Notes: generated by a model from the letters alone, not told the origin. Counted from the stretch's first letter, positions 1 to 6,575 are shown. The stretch: DNA of 12,159 nucleotides from JACVRW01 sp052038485 (GCA_052038485.1 JBQGCL010000175.1:1-12159); one strand, 5' to 3'. A program made the numbers and translations.

Positions 1-189
1 AGCGGAGCAGCCGATCTCCTTGAGGCCGTCGTCGGAGAGCCAGACGATGCCGAACTCGGCCTCCTGCTCGAGGCACTGACCGATCATCAGCTTGTAGCGC
101 TCCTCGAAGATGTGGAGCGGAACGAGCTCGTGAGGGATCAGGACGAGGCCGAGGGGGAAGAGGGGAAAGCGCTCGATCGTCTCGGCCAT
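1..189 (-). CDS. LON substrate-binding domain protein, N-terminal part (cut by window edge)
   Basis: Sixty-three codons read leftward from an ATG at 189 and run off the left edge. The protein starts MAETIERFPLFPLGLVLIP and continues with HELVPLHIFEERYKLM. The FPLFPLxxVLxPxExxPLHIFExRY pattern is the hallmark of the LON N-terminal domain, the substrate-binding part of Lon proteases that also occurs as a stand-alone protein of about 200 residues in many actinobacteria. The ATPase and peptidase parts cannot be seen, so full Lon is not excluded, but the short lead before the FPLFPL motif fits the stand-alone form equally well. A GGAGG lies only 2 nt before the ATG, too close for a normal ribosome site. 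A TAGCCT box 8 nt upstream suggests a leaderless or near-leaderless transcript. The domain call is firm; the exact role (proteolysis accessory or unknown) is inference. Confidence 0.9.
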   Translation of the reverse strand, partial: MAETIERFPLFPLGLVLIPHELVPLHIFEERYKLMIGQCLEQEAEFGIVWLSDDGLKEIGCSA

Positions 190-197
190 CGCCTCCA

Positions 198-203
198 AGG
201 CTA
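198..203 (-). promoter_or_regulatory. Candidate -10 box (TAGCCT) for the LON-domain gene
   Basis: On the minus strand TAGCCT fits the actinobacterial -10 pattern TANNNT and ends 8 nt before the ATG at 189, so the predicted transcript start falls at or next to the start codon. No good -35 is visible at 16-18 bp. The call rests on position and on the same arrangement at five other starts in this window. Confidence 0.4.
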
Positions 204-259
204 ATCCGCCGGCCGCGCCCCCGCTCGGCAACGTCGGCAACCAGGACGGCCCGCGGCCT

Positions 260-329
260 GGCCGCCCACTCCGTGGCCGCCCGCTGGCCATCTCGCTTCC
301 GGCCGGCCGCTTTCCGTCGGCCGCCCGCT
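260..329 (+). repeat. Short GC-rich direct repeats in the divergent spacer
   Basis: The 11-mer GGCCGCCCGCT occurs exactly at 275-285 and 319-329, and a one-mismatch copy (GGCCGCCCACT) lies at 260-270. A GGCCGGCCGC stretch sits between them. The 190-340 spacer has no other gene that I can support. The copies could be binding sites for a regulator of the two divergent genes, or simple sequence drift in GC-rich DNA; spacing between copies is uneven (15 and 44 bp). Confidence 0.35.
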
Positions 330-334
330 ACGGT
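329..334 (+). promoter_or_regulatory. Candidate -10 box (TACGGT) for the membrane-protein gene
   Basis: TACGGT matches TANNNT and ends 6 nt before the ATG at 341, which puts the predicted transcript start on or beside the start codon. There is no Shine-Dalgarno sequence in the 20 bases before this ATG, which fits a leaderless messenger. No convincing -35 is visible. Confidence 0.4.
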
Positions 335-340
335 CGCCTC

Positions 341-1690
341 ATGGCGACGGCCGCGTCCACGGTGCCCTCCGGGCCGGCTCATGTGGCGGTCGTCTCCTTT
401 CTCGCCGCGCGGGCCGCACCCGCGGGCGGCTTCTGGATCGCCTTGGCCGGCGGTGTGGCGCTCGCGCGGGTGGCGGAGCGGCGTGGGGCTCGGCTCGGCT
501 TCGGAGCCAGCCTCGCGGCGATGCTCGAGACGGTCGCCATCATCGGCCCGGCCCGCCTCGGCATCCCGCTCACCCAGGCCGCCACGGCCCCGATGCTGGG
601 CCGCCTGGACGCCCGCGGCTGGCGACCGCTCCCGCAGATCCTCGCCTGCGCGGCCATCCGCCTGCTCCACAACGCGGCCACGACCGCCTTCTTCATCTGG
701 GTGATCACCGGCGGCCTGGACGCCTACGCGGGCACCTACGACGCGATCGGCCGCCGGCTCGGCATCGAGATCGGCAGCGCCGACGCCCTGGCGCTCACCC
801 TGGCCGGCCTGCTCGCCTGGGCCGCGTTCGCAAGCACCGTCCAGGTCCTGATCTACCGCCGCGGCCTGGCCACATGGGACCGCCTGGCCCACGAACCCGA
901 CGTTGAACTCGCTATGGGTGTCAAACATCCGGTTCGTGAAGCGGGCGCCGCTTCGGAAGCGGGCGCCGCTTCGGGAGCGGGCGCTGCTTCGGAAGCGGAC
1001 GCGGCTTGGGAAGCGGGCGGCACGCAGGAAGCGGGCGACGCGGGCGGAGTGGAGGCCGCGAGGGAGCGCCGCTTCGATCCGCGCGTCATCGCCCTGGCCG
1101 CTGCCGTTGCATTCACGCTTCTGCTCGCCAGCACGGCTTGGGCCCTGCTGGGCGCCGTAAGCGCCTGGCTCGCGCTCGCGTGGCTCGCCGCGCGGCCCGA
1201 CCGCCAGACCCTCCCCGCCGGCCTTCTCTTCGCCTCGCTCCTTGCCGGCGGGGCCTTGGTCTTCGCCCTCGGCGGCGGGCTCGGCCTCGACGTTGCCGCG
1301 CGGCGCGCGACCAGGGCCGCCCTGCTCGTTCTGACCGCCACCTGGCTGCGTGGCGCCGCCGGCGCCGAGGGGCTCAGGGAGGTCTCGCGGCGGGTGCTGG
1401 GGCGTCTCAAGCGCATCCCTTCGGTGCCCGAGGCCGCCCTGGTGCTCGATCAGATCGCCTCGGAGGGCCGGCTCGCCGCCGCGGCCCGCACGCTTGAACG
1501 GCAGCTGAGAGGGGTGCCCAAGCGGGCCATGCCCTTCGTGGACGCGGTGCTGCGGTGGGTCGTGCGTGAGGCGAACGCGGTGCAGCAGGCGGGCGCGAGG
1601 CGAGCAAGGGCACAAGAGCTGCGCGCCAAGCCAATCGACGCGCTGCTCCTCATTGCCGCCGTTCTGCCCGCTGGGGCCCTGCTCGCCTAG
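341..1690 (+). CDS. Unrecognised multi-pass membrane protein, 449 aa, with a repetitive loop
   Basis: I do not recognise the family. The N-terminal half holds several hydrophobic stretches (about residues 17-45, 58-85, 106-128 and 148-176), with the recognisable local sequence ETVAIIGPARLGIPLTQA. Residues about 183-243 form a hydrophilic Ala/Gly/Glu-rich loop containing six 6-residue repeats. More membrane segments follow at about 246-285, 290-316 and 322-340. Then comes a basic, helical, probably cytoplasmic stretch (about 343-425, with RVLGRLKRIPSVPEAALVL) and a last hydrophobic tail ending ...VLPAGALLA. ATG 341 is the first possible start in this frame and sits behind a TACGGT box. Codon use matches the neighbours. 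The stop TAG is shared, on opposite strands, with the convergent methyltransferase gene. A transporter-like or membrane-assembly role is possible, but no motif supports a specific function. Confidence 0.75.
   Translation: MATAASTVPSGPAHVAVVSFLAARAAPAGGFWIALAGGVALARVAERRGARLGFGASLAAMLETVAIIGPARLGIPLTQAATAPMLGRLDARGWRPLPQILACAAIRLLHNAATTAFFIWVITGGLDAYAGTYDAIGRRLGIEIGSADALALTLAGLLAWAAFASTVQVLIYRRGLATWDRLAHEPDVELAMGVKHPVREAGAASEAGAASGAGAASEADAAWEAGGTQEAGDAGGVEAARERRFDPRVIALAAAVAFTLLLASTAWALLGAVSAWLALAWLAARPDRQTLPAGLLFASLLAGGALVFALGGGLGLDVAARRATRAALLVLTATWLRGAAGAEGLREVSRRVLGRLKRIPSVPEAALVLDQIASEGRLAAAARTLERQLRGVPKRAMPFVDAVLRWVVREANAVQQAGARRARAQELRAKPIDALLLIAAVLPAGALLA
938..1045 (+). repeat. Six tandem 18-bp units (coding minisatellite, EAGAAS-type)
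   Basis: Units run 938-955, 956-973, 974-991, 992-1009, 1010-1027 and 1028-1045. Units 1 and 2 are identical (GAAGCGGGCGCCGCTTCG), unit 3 differs at two bases, and units 4-6 are progressively more diverged. They encode EAGAAS, EAGAAS, GAGAAS, EADAAW, EAGGTQ and EAGDAG (residues 200-235) in the loop between two membrane regions of the 449-aa protein. The unit length is a multiple of three, so copy-number change would keep the frame. Each perfect unit is also a near-palindrome (GAAGCG...CGCTTC), so the array can fold into hairpins. Confidence 0.9.
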
Positions 1691-2598
1691 GACGGAGCGC
1701 GAGCCGAGACCAGCAAGTTGTAGAACACCGCCGCCGGCAGCCGCGGCTCCAGCAGCGACCGGTCCAGGCGCTGCAGCAGCAGGTAGCCGCGGTACGCGTA
1801 CACCCGCCACGCCCACGGCACCTCGGTCGGCTCGGCGGTCGCCTCCAGCGTCCGGTTGGCCCACCCGAACAGCGACGCGGCAAGCTCCTCGCCGCTCACC
1901 CGCACGTCGGCGAAGCCGGCCAGGGCCGCGAACGAGGAAAGGTCGCCGGGCGTGAACGCGTGCACGTCCACGACCTGCTCGAGCCGGTCCTCTTCGCTGC
2001 CGTGCACGTGTACGTGGCCGTTGCGCGGGCTCGCTCCCAGCAGCGCCCGCCACAGCGGCGCCACCGCCAGCGCGCCCCGCTTAGGCACGCTCGACAGCCG
2101 GTCGCCGTAGCGCGACGGCTCCCCGCAGAACGCCACGACACCGCCCGGCCGCAGCACCCGCCGGAACTCGCGGAATGCCCCGGCCAGATCGGGCAAGTGG
2201 TGCAGCACCGCGTGGCCGAAGACCAGGTCGAACGAGTCGTCCTCGAAGGGCAGCGACGACGCCTCGCACGCCACCGTCTCCACGGACAGGCCCAGCTCCT
2301 CGGCCGACGCCGACAGCGCCCGCAGCATCCCCGGCGAGATGTCCGTCGCCACCGCCGACCCGATCACGCCGCCGCGCAGCAGGTTCAGCGAGAAGTAGCC
2401 CGTCCCCGCCCCGATCTCCAGCGCGCGCGAGAAGGCGCCCTCGGGCAGCGTGCCCCCGAGCGCCTTGCGCAGCTTGCCCGCCACCTGCGCCTGGCCCACC
2501 TCGTCGTAGCCGATGCCCCACTTGGAGTCGTAGTGCTCGGCCGCGAGGTCGTGGTAGCGGACGTTCGCCTCGCGGATGTCTTCTGCGGCGGCCGGCAT
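1687..2598 (-). CDS. Class I SAM-dependent methyltransferase, 303 aa
   Basis: The protein has the class I (Methyltransf_11-like) fold signatures in order. Motif I, ALEIGAGTGYF, lies at residues 59-69 and binds S-adenosylmethionine. The acidic end of strand 2 is at D86 (VATDISPGML). LPFEDDSFDLVFGHAVLHHL (116-135) is the motif II/III region, and FREFRRVLRPGGV (142-154) follows. The C-terminal 100 or so residues are variable and probably select the substrate, which the sequence does not reveal. The ATG at 2598 has no ribosome site and lies 9 nt after a TACCCT box. The gene is divergent, over 35 bp, from the methyltransferase-GH57-GT4 operon, so it may act on the same glucan or lipid product; that is inference from position only. 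Its stop overlaps the stop of the convergent membrane-protein gene. Confidence 0.92.
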   Translation of the reverse strand: MPAAAEDIREANVRYHDLAAEHYDSKWGIGYDEVGQAQVAGKLRKALGGTLPEGAFSRALEIGAGTGYFSLNLLRGGVIGSAVATDISPGMLRALSASAEELGLSVETVACEASSLPFEDDSFDLVFGHAVLHHLPDLAGAFREFRRVLRPGGVVAFCGEPSRYGDRLSSVPKRGALAVAPLWRALLGASPRNGHVHVHGSEEDRLEQVVDVHAFTPGDLSSFAALAGFADVRVSGEELAASLFGWANRTLEATAEPTEVPWAWRVYAYRGYLLLQRLDRSLLEPRLPAAVFYNLLVSARAPS

Positions 2599-2633
2599 GG
2601 CTGGCGCAGGGTAATACCTAGACTGCCTCGCCG
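2599..2633. promoter_or_regulatory. 35-bp divergent promoter region with candidate -10 boxes for both methyltransferase genes
   Basis: The only AT-richer patch here holds TACCCT on the minus strand (2608-2613, 9 nt before the ATG at 2598) and TAGACT on the plus strand (2619-2624, 9 nt before the ATG at 2634). Both match TANNNT. Between and partly over them is a 9-bp palindrome, GGTAATACC (2610-2618, symmetric around base 2614), a plausible operator half-site or regulator contact. Neither start has a Shine-Dalgarno sequence, so both messengers may be leaderless. Any -35 contacts would lie inside the opposite gene's first codons; none looks convincing. Confidence 0.5.
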
Positions 2634-3380
2634 ATGCCGGAGACCGTCCAGCAGCATCAGCCCGACGGCGTGCCGCCGCTCGAGCTCACCGGCGAGCGCA
2701 CGCTGCCCGACGTGCCCGCCGAGAACTACTGGTTCCGGCGCCACCTGGCCGTCTACGAGTGGATCGCCGAGCGCGTCGCCGGCCTCGAGGTCGTCGACAT
2801 GGCGTGCGGCGAGGGCTACGGCACCGACGTCCTGGCCCGGCGCGCCCGGCGCGTCACAGGCGTGGACGCCAACCCCGAGGCCTACGAGCACGCGCGCGCC
2901 AAGTACACGCGAGCGGGCGTGGGCTTCGCGCGCGACCTGATCGAGACCCACATCCAGCCCTGCGACGCGGTCGTCTTCCTCCAGACGATCGAGCACGTCA
3001 AGGAGCCGGAGAAGGTGCTCGCCCACTTCAAGGCGATGGCGCCGACCGTCTACGTCTCCACACCCAACGTCCTGACGCTCGCCCCGCCGGGCGCCGAGAA
3101 GTCCGACAACCCCTGGCACCTGCGCGAGTACCGCGCTCGCGAGTTCCGGGCGCTGTGCGAGAGCGTGTTCGAGCGCGTCGAGCTGTACGGGCTCTTCCAC
3201 GCCCGCAAGCTCAAGGCGCACGAGCTCGCGCTGCGCGCCGGCTGGGACGGCGTGCACGCGCGCCTGGGCCTCACCAAGCCCTTCTACGACCGCTTCACCC
3301 CGGCGATCTCCGCGCGCGACTTCGCGCTCAGGCAGGGACCGCTCGACCGCGCGCTGGACTTCGTCGCGGTGCTCAGATGA
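2634..3380 (+). CDS. Class I SAM-dependent methyltransferase, 248 aa, of the glucan operon (Rv3030-like)
   Basis: The N-terminus carries LELTGERTLPDVPAENYWFRRH (residues 16-37). Then come SAM-binding motif I, VVDMACGEGYGT (53-64), the ribose-binding acidic residue D78 (GVDANPEAYEHA), FLQTIEHV (115-122), STPNVLTL (142-149) and NPWHLREYRAREF (159-171). The last two resemble the tail of sugar- and quinone-type methyltransferases. The gene is the first of three in a coupled operon with a GH57 branching enzyme and a GT4 enzyme, the same order as mycobacterial Rv3030-Rv3031-Rv3032, where the methyltransferase is proposed to act in methylglucose lipopolysaccharide synthesis. Methylation of a glucan glucose is therefore the leading inference; the acceptor cannot be read from the sequence. 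The stop overlaps the next start as ATGA (3377-3380), implying translational coupling. Confidence 0.92.
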   Translation: MPETVQQHQPDGVPPLELTGERTLPDVPAENYWFRRHLAVYEWIAERVAGLEVVDMACGEGYGTDVLARRARRVTGVDANPEAYEHARAKYTRAGVGFARDLIETHIQPCDAVVFLQTIEHVKEPEKVLAHFKAMAPTVYVSTPNVLTLAPPGAEKSDNPWHLREYRAREFRALCESVFERVELYGLFHARKLKAHELALRAGWDGVHARLGLTKPFYDRFTPAISARDFALRQGPLDRALDFVAVLR

Positions 3381-4813
3381 GCTCGCGCCCGGGGGCGCTG
3401 GCTCTGGTGCTCCACTCGCACATGCCCTACGTGGAGGGCTTCGGCACGTGGCCGTTCGGCGAGGAATGGCTGTGGGAGGCGGTCGCGTGCGTGTACCTGC
3501 CGCTGCTCGAGCTGATCGACGGCGCGCCCGTGACGGTCGGCCTGACGCCGGTCCTGTGCGACCAGCTCGAGGCCATGCACGGCGAGCCGGGCGACCGCTA
3601 CCTGCGCTTCCTGCGCGACGTCCGCGCGGCCGTGCACGGCGAGGACGCCGCCGGCCTCGAGCGGGGCGGCGAGCCCGAGCTGGCCGCCGAGGTCCGCCGC
3701 GCTGCCGGCGACTACGAGTTCGCCGAGCAGGCGTTCGAGCGCCGCGGCCGCGACCTGCTCCAAGCCTTCGCCGCCCTCGACCGGGTCGAGCTGTGGACCT
3801 CGAGCGCCACCCACGCGCTGCTGCCGATGCTCGCCACCGACGCCGGGCTGCGCCTGCAGCTCGCCACCGGGACCGCCTCGCACCTGCGCCGCTTCGGCGA
3901 CTGGGGCGGCGGCTTCTGGCTGCCCGAGTGCGCCTACGCGCCGGGGCTCGAGCGCGACCTCGCCGACCACGGTGTGCGCGCCTTCTGCGTCGACCAGACC
4001 TCCGTGCCCGACTTCGACCACCTCCTGCCGGTGGCGACCGAGGCCGGTCCCGTGGCCGTGCCGATCGACTGGGCGACGGTGGAGCTGGTCTGGGACGACC
4101 GGGCCGGCTACCCGGTCCACGGCACCTACCGCGACTACCACCGCCGCACGGTCCACGACCTCAAGCCCTGGAGCAACGCGGGCGACCCGTACGACCGCGC
4201 CGCCGCTCTGGAGCTCGCACACGCCCACGCGCGCGACTTCGTCGAGCGAGCCGCCGCCCGCGTGGCCGACGGCGGCCTGCTCTGCTGCGCCCTCGACACC
4301 GAGCTGCTCGGCCACTGGTGGTACGAGGGGCCGGCGTGGCTGGCGGCGGTGCTCGAGGAGGCGGACCGCCGGGGGCTCGACCTGGTCACGGTCAGCGAGG
4401 GGATCGAGCGGACGCAGCCACAGCGGGGCCCGCTGACGGCCTCGACATGGGGGACCGGCAAGGACACCTCGACCTGGGACTCGCCCCAGGTCGGCCACAT
4501 GGCAATCGCGGCCCGGCGCGCGGAGCTGCGCACGGTCGCCGCCACGGCGGGGCACCTGCGCCCGCGCGCGGCGCTGGAGCGTGCCGCGCGCGAGCTGCTC
4601 GCCGTCCAGGCCAGCGACTGGGCGTTCATGGCGACGCGCGAGCTGGCCGGCGACTACCCGCGCGAGCGGCTCGACGGCCATGGCGCCGAGCTGGAGGCCG
4701 CGCTGGGCGCCCTGGCTGCGCAGCCAGTAGATGTAACCTCCCGGCCCGTGCCGGAGCCCGCCCTGCGCAGTCTCGCGCCCGATCTCGACCTGGCCTCCCT
4801 CACCTCGCCCTGA
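3377..4813 (+). CDS. GH57 1,4-alpha-glucan branching enzyme, 478 aa
   Basis: The protein shows the conserved regions of glycoside hydrolase family 57. HSHMPYVE (residues 13-20) is region 1. FWLPECAY (180-187) is region 3, with E184 as the expected catalytic nucleophile. LDTELLGHWWYEGP (306-319) is region 4, with D307 as the expected general acid. STWGTGKDTSTW (356-367) is the region 5 type motif. A helical C-terminal region (about 380-455) follows, as in bacterial GH57 branching enzymes. These enzymes cut an alpha-1,4 link and rejoin the chain as an alpha-1,6 branch, usually in the cytoplasm; no signal peptide is visible. The start at ATG 3377 overlaps the methyltransferase stop, and the stop overlaps the GT4 start (TGATG), so the three genes are likely translated together. 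A GH57 amylase activity cannot be excluded from sequence alone, but the GT4 partner favours branching during synthesis. Confidence 0.93.
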   Translation: MSSRPGALALVLHSHMPYVEGFGTWPFGEEWLWEAVACVYLPLLELIDGAPVTVGLTPVLCDQLEAMHGEPGDRYLRFLRDVRAAVHGEDAAGLERGGEPELAAEVRRAAGDYEFAEQAFERRGRDLLQAFAALDRVELWTSSATHALLPMLATDAGLRLQLATGTASHLRRFGDWGGGFWLPECAYAPGLERDLADHGVRAFCVDQTSVPDFDHLLPVATEAGPVAVPIDWATVELVWDDRAGYPVHGTYRDYHRRTVHDLKPWSNAGDPYDRAAALELAHAHARDFVERAAARVADGGLLCCALDTELLGHWWYEGPAWLAAVLEEADRRGLDLVTVSEGIERTQPQRGPLTASTWGTGKDTSTWDSPQVGHMAIAARRAELRTVAATAGHLRPRAALERAARELLAVQASDWAFMATRELAGDYPRERLDGHGAELEAALGALAAQPVDVTSRPVPEPALRSLAPDLDLASLTSP

Positions 4814-6003
4814 TGCGAGCGCTGATCCTGTCGTGGGAGTACCCGCCCCTGATCGAGGGCGGCCTGGCGCGCCACGTGCGCAAGCTGGCCGAGAACCTGG
4901 CCCTGCAGGACTTCGACGTGCACGTGCTCGCGCGCGGGCGCGAGGAGGACCCGCCCGAGGAGGAGGCCGGCGGGGTGCTCATCCACCGCGTGCGCGAGCC
5001 CGAGCGCCCGCGCGACCTCGGCGAGTTCGTCGCCTGGATCGAGCACATGAACGCGGACATGCTGGCCGCCGGGGTGGAGGTGGGCGACCGCTACGACTTC
5101 GACGTGGTCCACGGCCACGACTGGCTGGTGGCATCGGCCGGCGACCACCTCGCCAACCGCTTCCGCGCCCCGTTCGCCGTCACGATCCACGCGACCGAGT
5201 ACGGGCGCCACCAGGGCTGGGTCGACAAGCACCCGCAGTCCTACATCCACGGCGTCGAGCGCTGGATGGCCAACCGCGCCGAGCGCGTGATCACCTGCTC
5301 GGCCTACATGCGCGAACACGTGGCCGACATCTACGGGCTCGAGGAGTCGCGGGTTGCCGTGATCCCGAACGGGATCGACCCGTCGGAGCTCGTCCCGGTC
5401 GACGACCTGGACACGCTGCGCGGCCGCTTCGCCGACCCGCACGAGAAGCTCGTGCTGCTGGTCGGGCGGCTCGTCTACGAGAAGGGGTTCCAGCTGGCGC
5501 TCGAGGCGCTTCCGGGTCTGATCGAGCGCGTGGGCGACGTGCGCTTCATCGTCGCCGGGTCGGGAACGGCGGAGCAGGAGCTGCGCCGGCAGGCGAGCGA
5601 GCTCGGCCTCGACGGCCACGGCACGTTCCTGGGGTGGATCGGCGACGACGTTCTCCACTCGCTCTACCGGATCGCCGACCTCACCGTGGTCCCCTCGATC
5701 TACGAGCCGTTCGGGCTGGTGGCGCTCGAGGCGATGGCCTCCGGCTGCCCTTGCCTGGTGGCCGACACGGGCGGCCTGCGCGAGGTCGTGCCGAACGAGG
5801 ACGTGGGGCTGCGGTTCCGCTCGCGCGACCCCGGGTCGCTGTCGACGATGGCCGAGCGCCTGCTGACCGACGCCGAGCTGTGCGACCGCCTGGTCGCCGA
5901 GGCCAGCGAGCATGTGCTGACCTTCGACTGGGCCGACGTGGCCCGCCAGGTCGGCGCGGTCTACCGCGAGCTCGTCAGACCGCCGAGCCTGCGCAGCGGG
6001 TAG
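4813..6003 (+). CDS. GT4-family glycosyltransferase (probable alpha-1,4-glucosyltransferase, Rv3032-like), 396 aa
   Basis: This is a GT-B fold retaining glycosyltransferase. The N-terminal acceptor domain begins with LILSWEYPP and the glycine loop EGGLARHV (residues 15-22), as in glycogen-synthase-like GT4 enzymes, and VVHGHDWL follows. The linker/phosphate-binding region is VGRLVYEKG (217-225), with R219 and K224 expected to contact the sugar-nucleotide phosphates. The E-x7-E motif is EPFGLVALE (E298 and E306), and GGLREVV follows. The enzyme is expected to extend an alpha-1,4-glucan from ADP- or UDP-glucose in the cytoplasm, and its product would be the substrate of the adjacent GH57 enzyme. 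The donor is not decidable by eye. No ribosome site is seen; the TGATG junction implies coupling. The last 14 codons overlap, antisense, the convergent TMEM175-like gene by 43 bp. Confidence 0.93.
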   Translation: MRALILSWEYPPLIEGGLARHVRKLAENLALQDFDVHVLARGREEDPPEEEAGGVLIHRVREPERPRDLGEFVAWIEHMNADMLAAGVEVGDRYDFDVVHGHDWLVASAGDHLANRFRAPFAVTIHATEYGRHQGWVDKHPQSYIHGVERWMANRAERVITCSAYMREHVADIYGLEESRVAVIPNGIDPSELVPVDDLDTLRGRFADPHEKLVLLVGRLVYEKGFQLALEALPGLIERVGDVRFIVAGSGTAEQELRRQASELGLDGHGTFLGWIGDDVLHSLYRIADLTVVPSIYEPFGLVALEAMASGCPCLVADTGGLREVVPNEDVGLRFRSRDPGSLSTMAERLLTDAELCDRLVAEASEHVLTFDWADVARQVGAVYRELVRPPSLRSG

Positions 6004-6560
6004 CGAAGCACGATCGTCGAGATCCACATCGCCTCGGCGAGGTGGACGCTCAGGAAGGCGGCCGGCACCGACAGCAGGAACACGGTCGTCAGGCCGGCCC
6101 CCACGGCTACGGCCGGCTGCGTCTCCTCGCGACGATCCTCGTGCACGAACCCCTGGCGCAGCACGTGGGCGTTCATCGCCCCGTTCACGAGCGCCAGCAT
6201 CCCCAGCGTCCCTCCGAGCACCGCGGCCGCGGCCGGCCTCGCGGTGTAGACGTCGTACAGCTGGGCGGAGAACGGCATCAGGACGACCAGCCCGAGGAAG
6301 AGCAGGTTGAGGGACATCAGCGTCCGGTCGAAGCTGTGGATCTTCTCGAACAGGTTGTGGTGGAGGACCCAGAAGCGGCCCACCAGCGCGAAGGCGAGCG
6401 CGTAGGCGCCGAGGCTGGGGAGGACGTCGTCGACCAGAGCGTCGCCCAGGCCCTCTCCGGGGCGCAGGTCGGGCACCTCGACGTTGAGCACGAGCAGCGT
6501 GATCGCCACGGCCATCACGCCGTCGGTGAAAGCGGCGATTCGCCCGACATCGCGCTCCAT
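5961..6560 (-). CDS. TMEM175 (DUF1211) family potassium channel-like membrane protein, 199 aa
   Basis: The first helix has the family signature RxxxF(S/T)DGVxAxAITLLVL: here R7, F11, T12, D13 and G14, then VMAVAITLLVL. The bacterial members have a single six-helix repeat of about 200 residues, which matches this length. Further hydrophobic segments lie at about 45-65, 78-98, 105-126, 146-168 and 170-185. Known family members form tetrameric potassium-permeable channels in the membrane. The usual serine of FSDG is threonine here. It is the last gene of the leftward run, 12 bp after the amine oxidase, but a TAACCT box overlapping that gene's stop may give it its own promoter. Its 3' end overlaps the GT4 gene tail-to-tail by 43 bp, and the stop (TAG at 5961-5963) leaves the C-terminus basic and unremarkable. 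Confidence 0.92.
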   Translation of the reverse strand: MERDVGRIAAFTDGVMAVAITLLVLNVEVPDLRPGEGLGDALVDDVLPSLGAYALAFALVGRFWVLHHNLFEKIHSFDRTLMSLNLLFLGLVVLMPFSAQLYDVYTARPAAAAVLGGTLGMLALVNGAMNAHVLRQGFVHEDRREETQPAVAVGAGLTTVFLLSVPAAFLSVHLAEAMWISTIVLRYPLRRLGGLTSSR

Positions 6561-6569
6561 GGCGCCCGG

Positions 6570-6575
6570 AGGTTA
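6570..6575 (-). promoter_or_regulatory. Candidate -10 box (TAACCT) for the TMEM175-like gene
   Basis: TAACCT on the minus strand ends 9 nt before the ATG at 6560 and includes the TAA stop codon of the upstream amine oxidase gene. There is no Shine-Dalgarno sequence between them, so either the gene is read by coupling or it starts a leaderless transcript here. A poor TTGCTC is visible 15 bp further upstream. Confidence 0.3.

Noticed and set aside
273..704. Plus-strand frame of 143 codons beginning inside the left spacer
   Set aside because: Composition is nearly all Arg, Pro, Ser and Ala, and it overlaps the membrane-protein gene in another frame.
938..1045. CRISPR array or REP element
   Set aside because: The units are directly tandem with no spacers and keep a reading frame, so a coding minisatellite explains them.
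1680..1700. Bidirectional terminator between the convergent genes
   Set aside because: There is no GC-rich hairpin followed by a T-run on either strand; only the shared CTAG palindrome is present.
2385..3257. Minus-strand open frame across the second methyltransferase gene
   Set aside because: It covers motif I and the other conserved blocks of the plus-strand methyltransferase and has no recognisable motif of its own.
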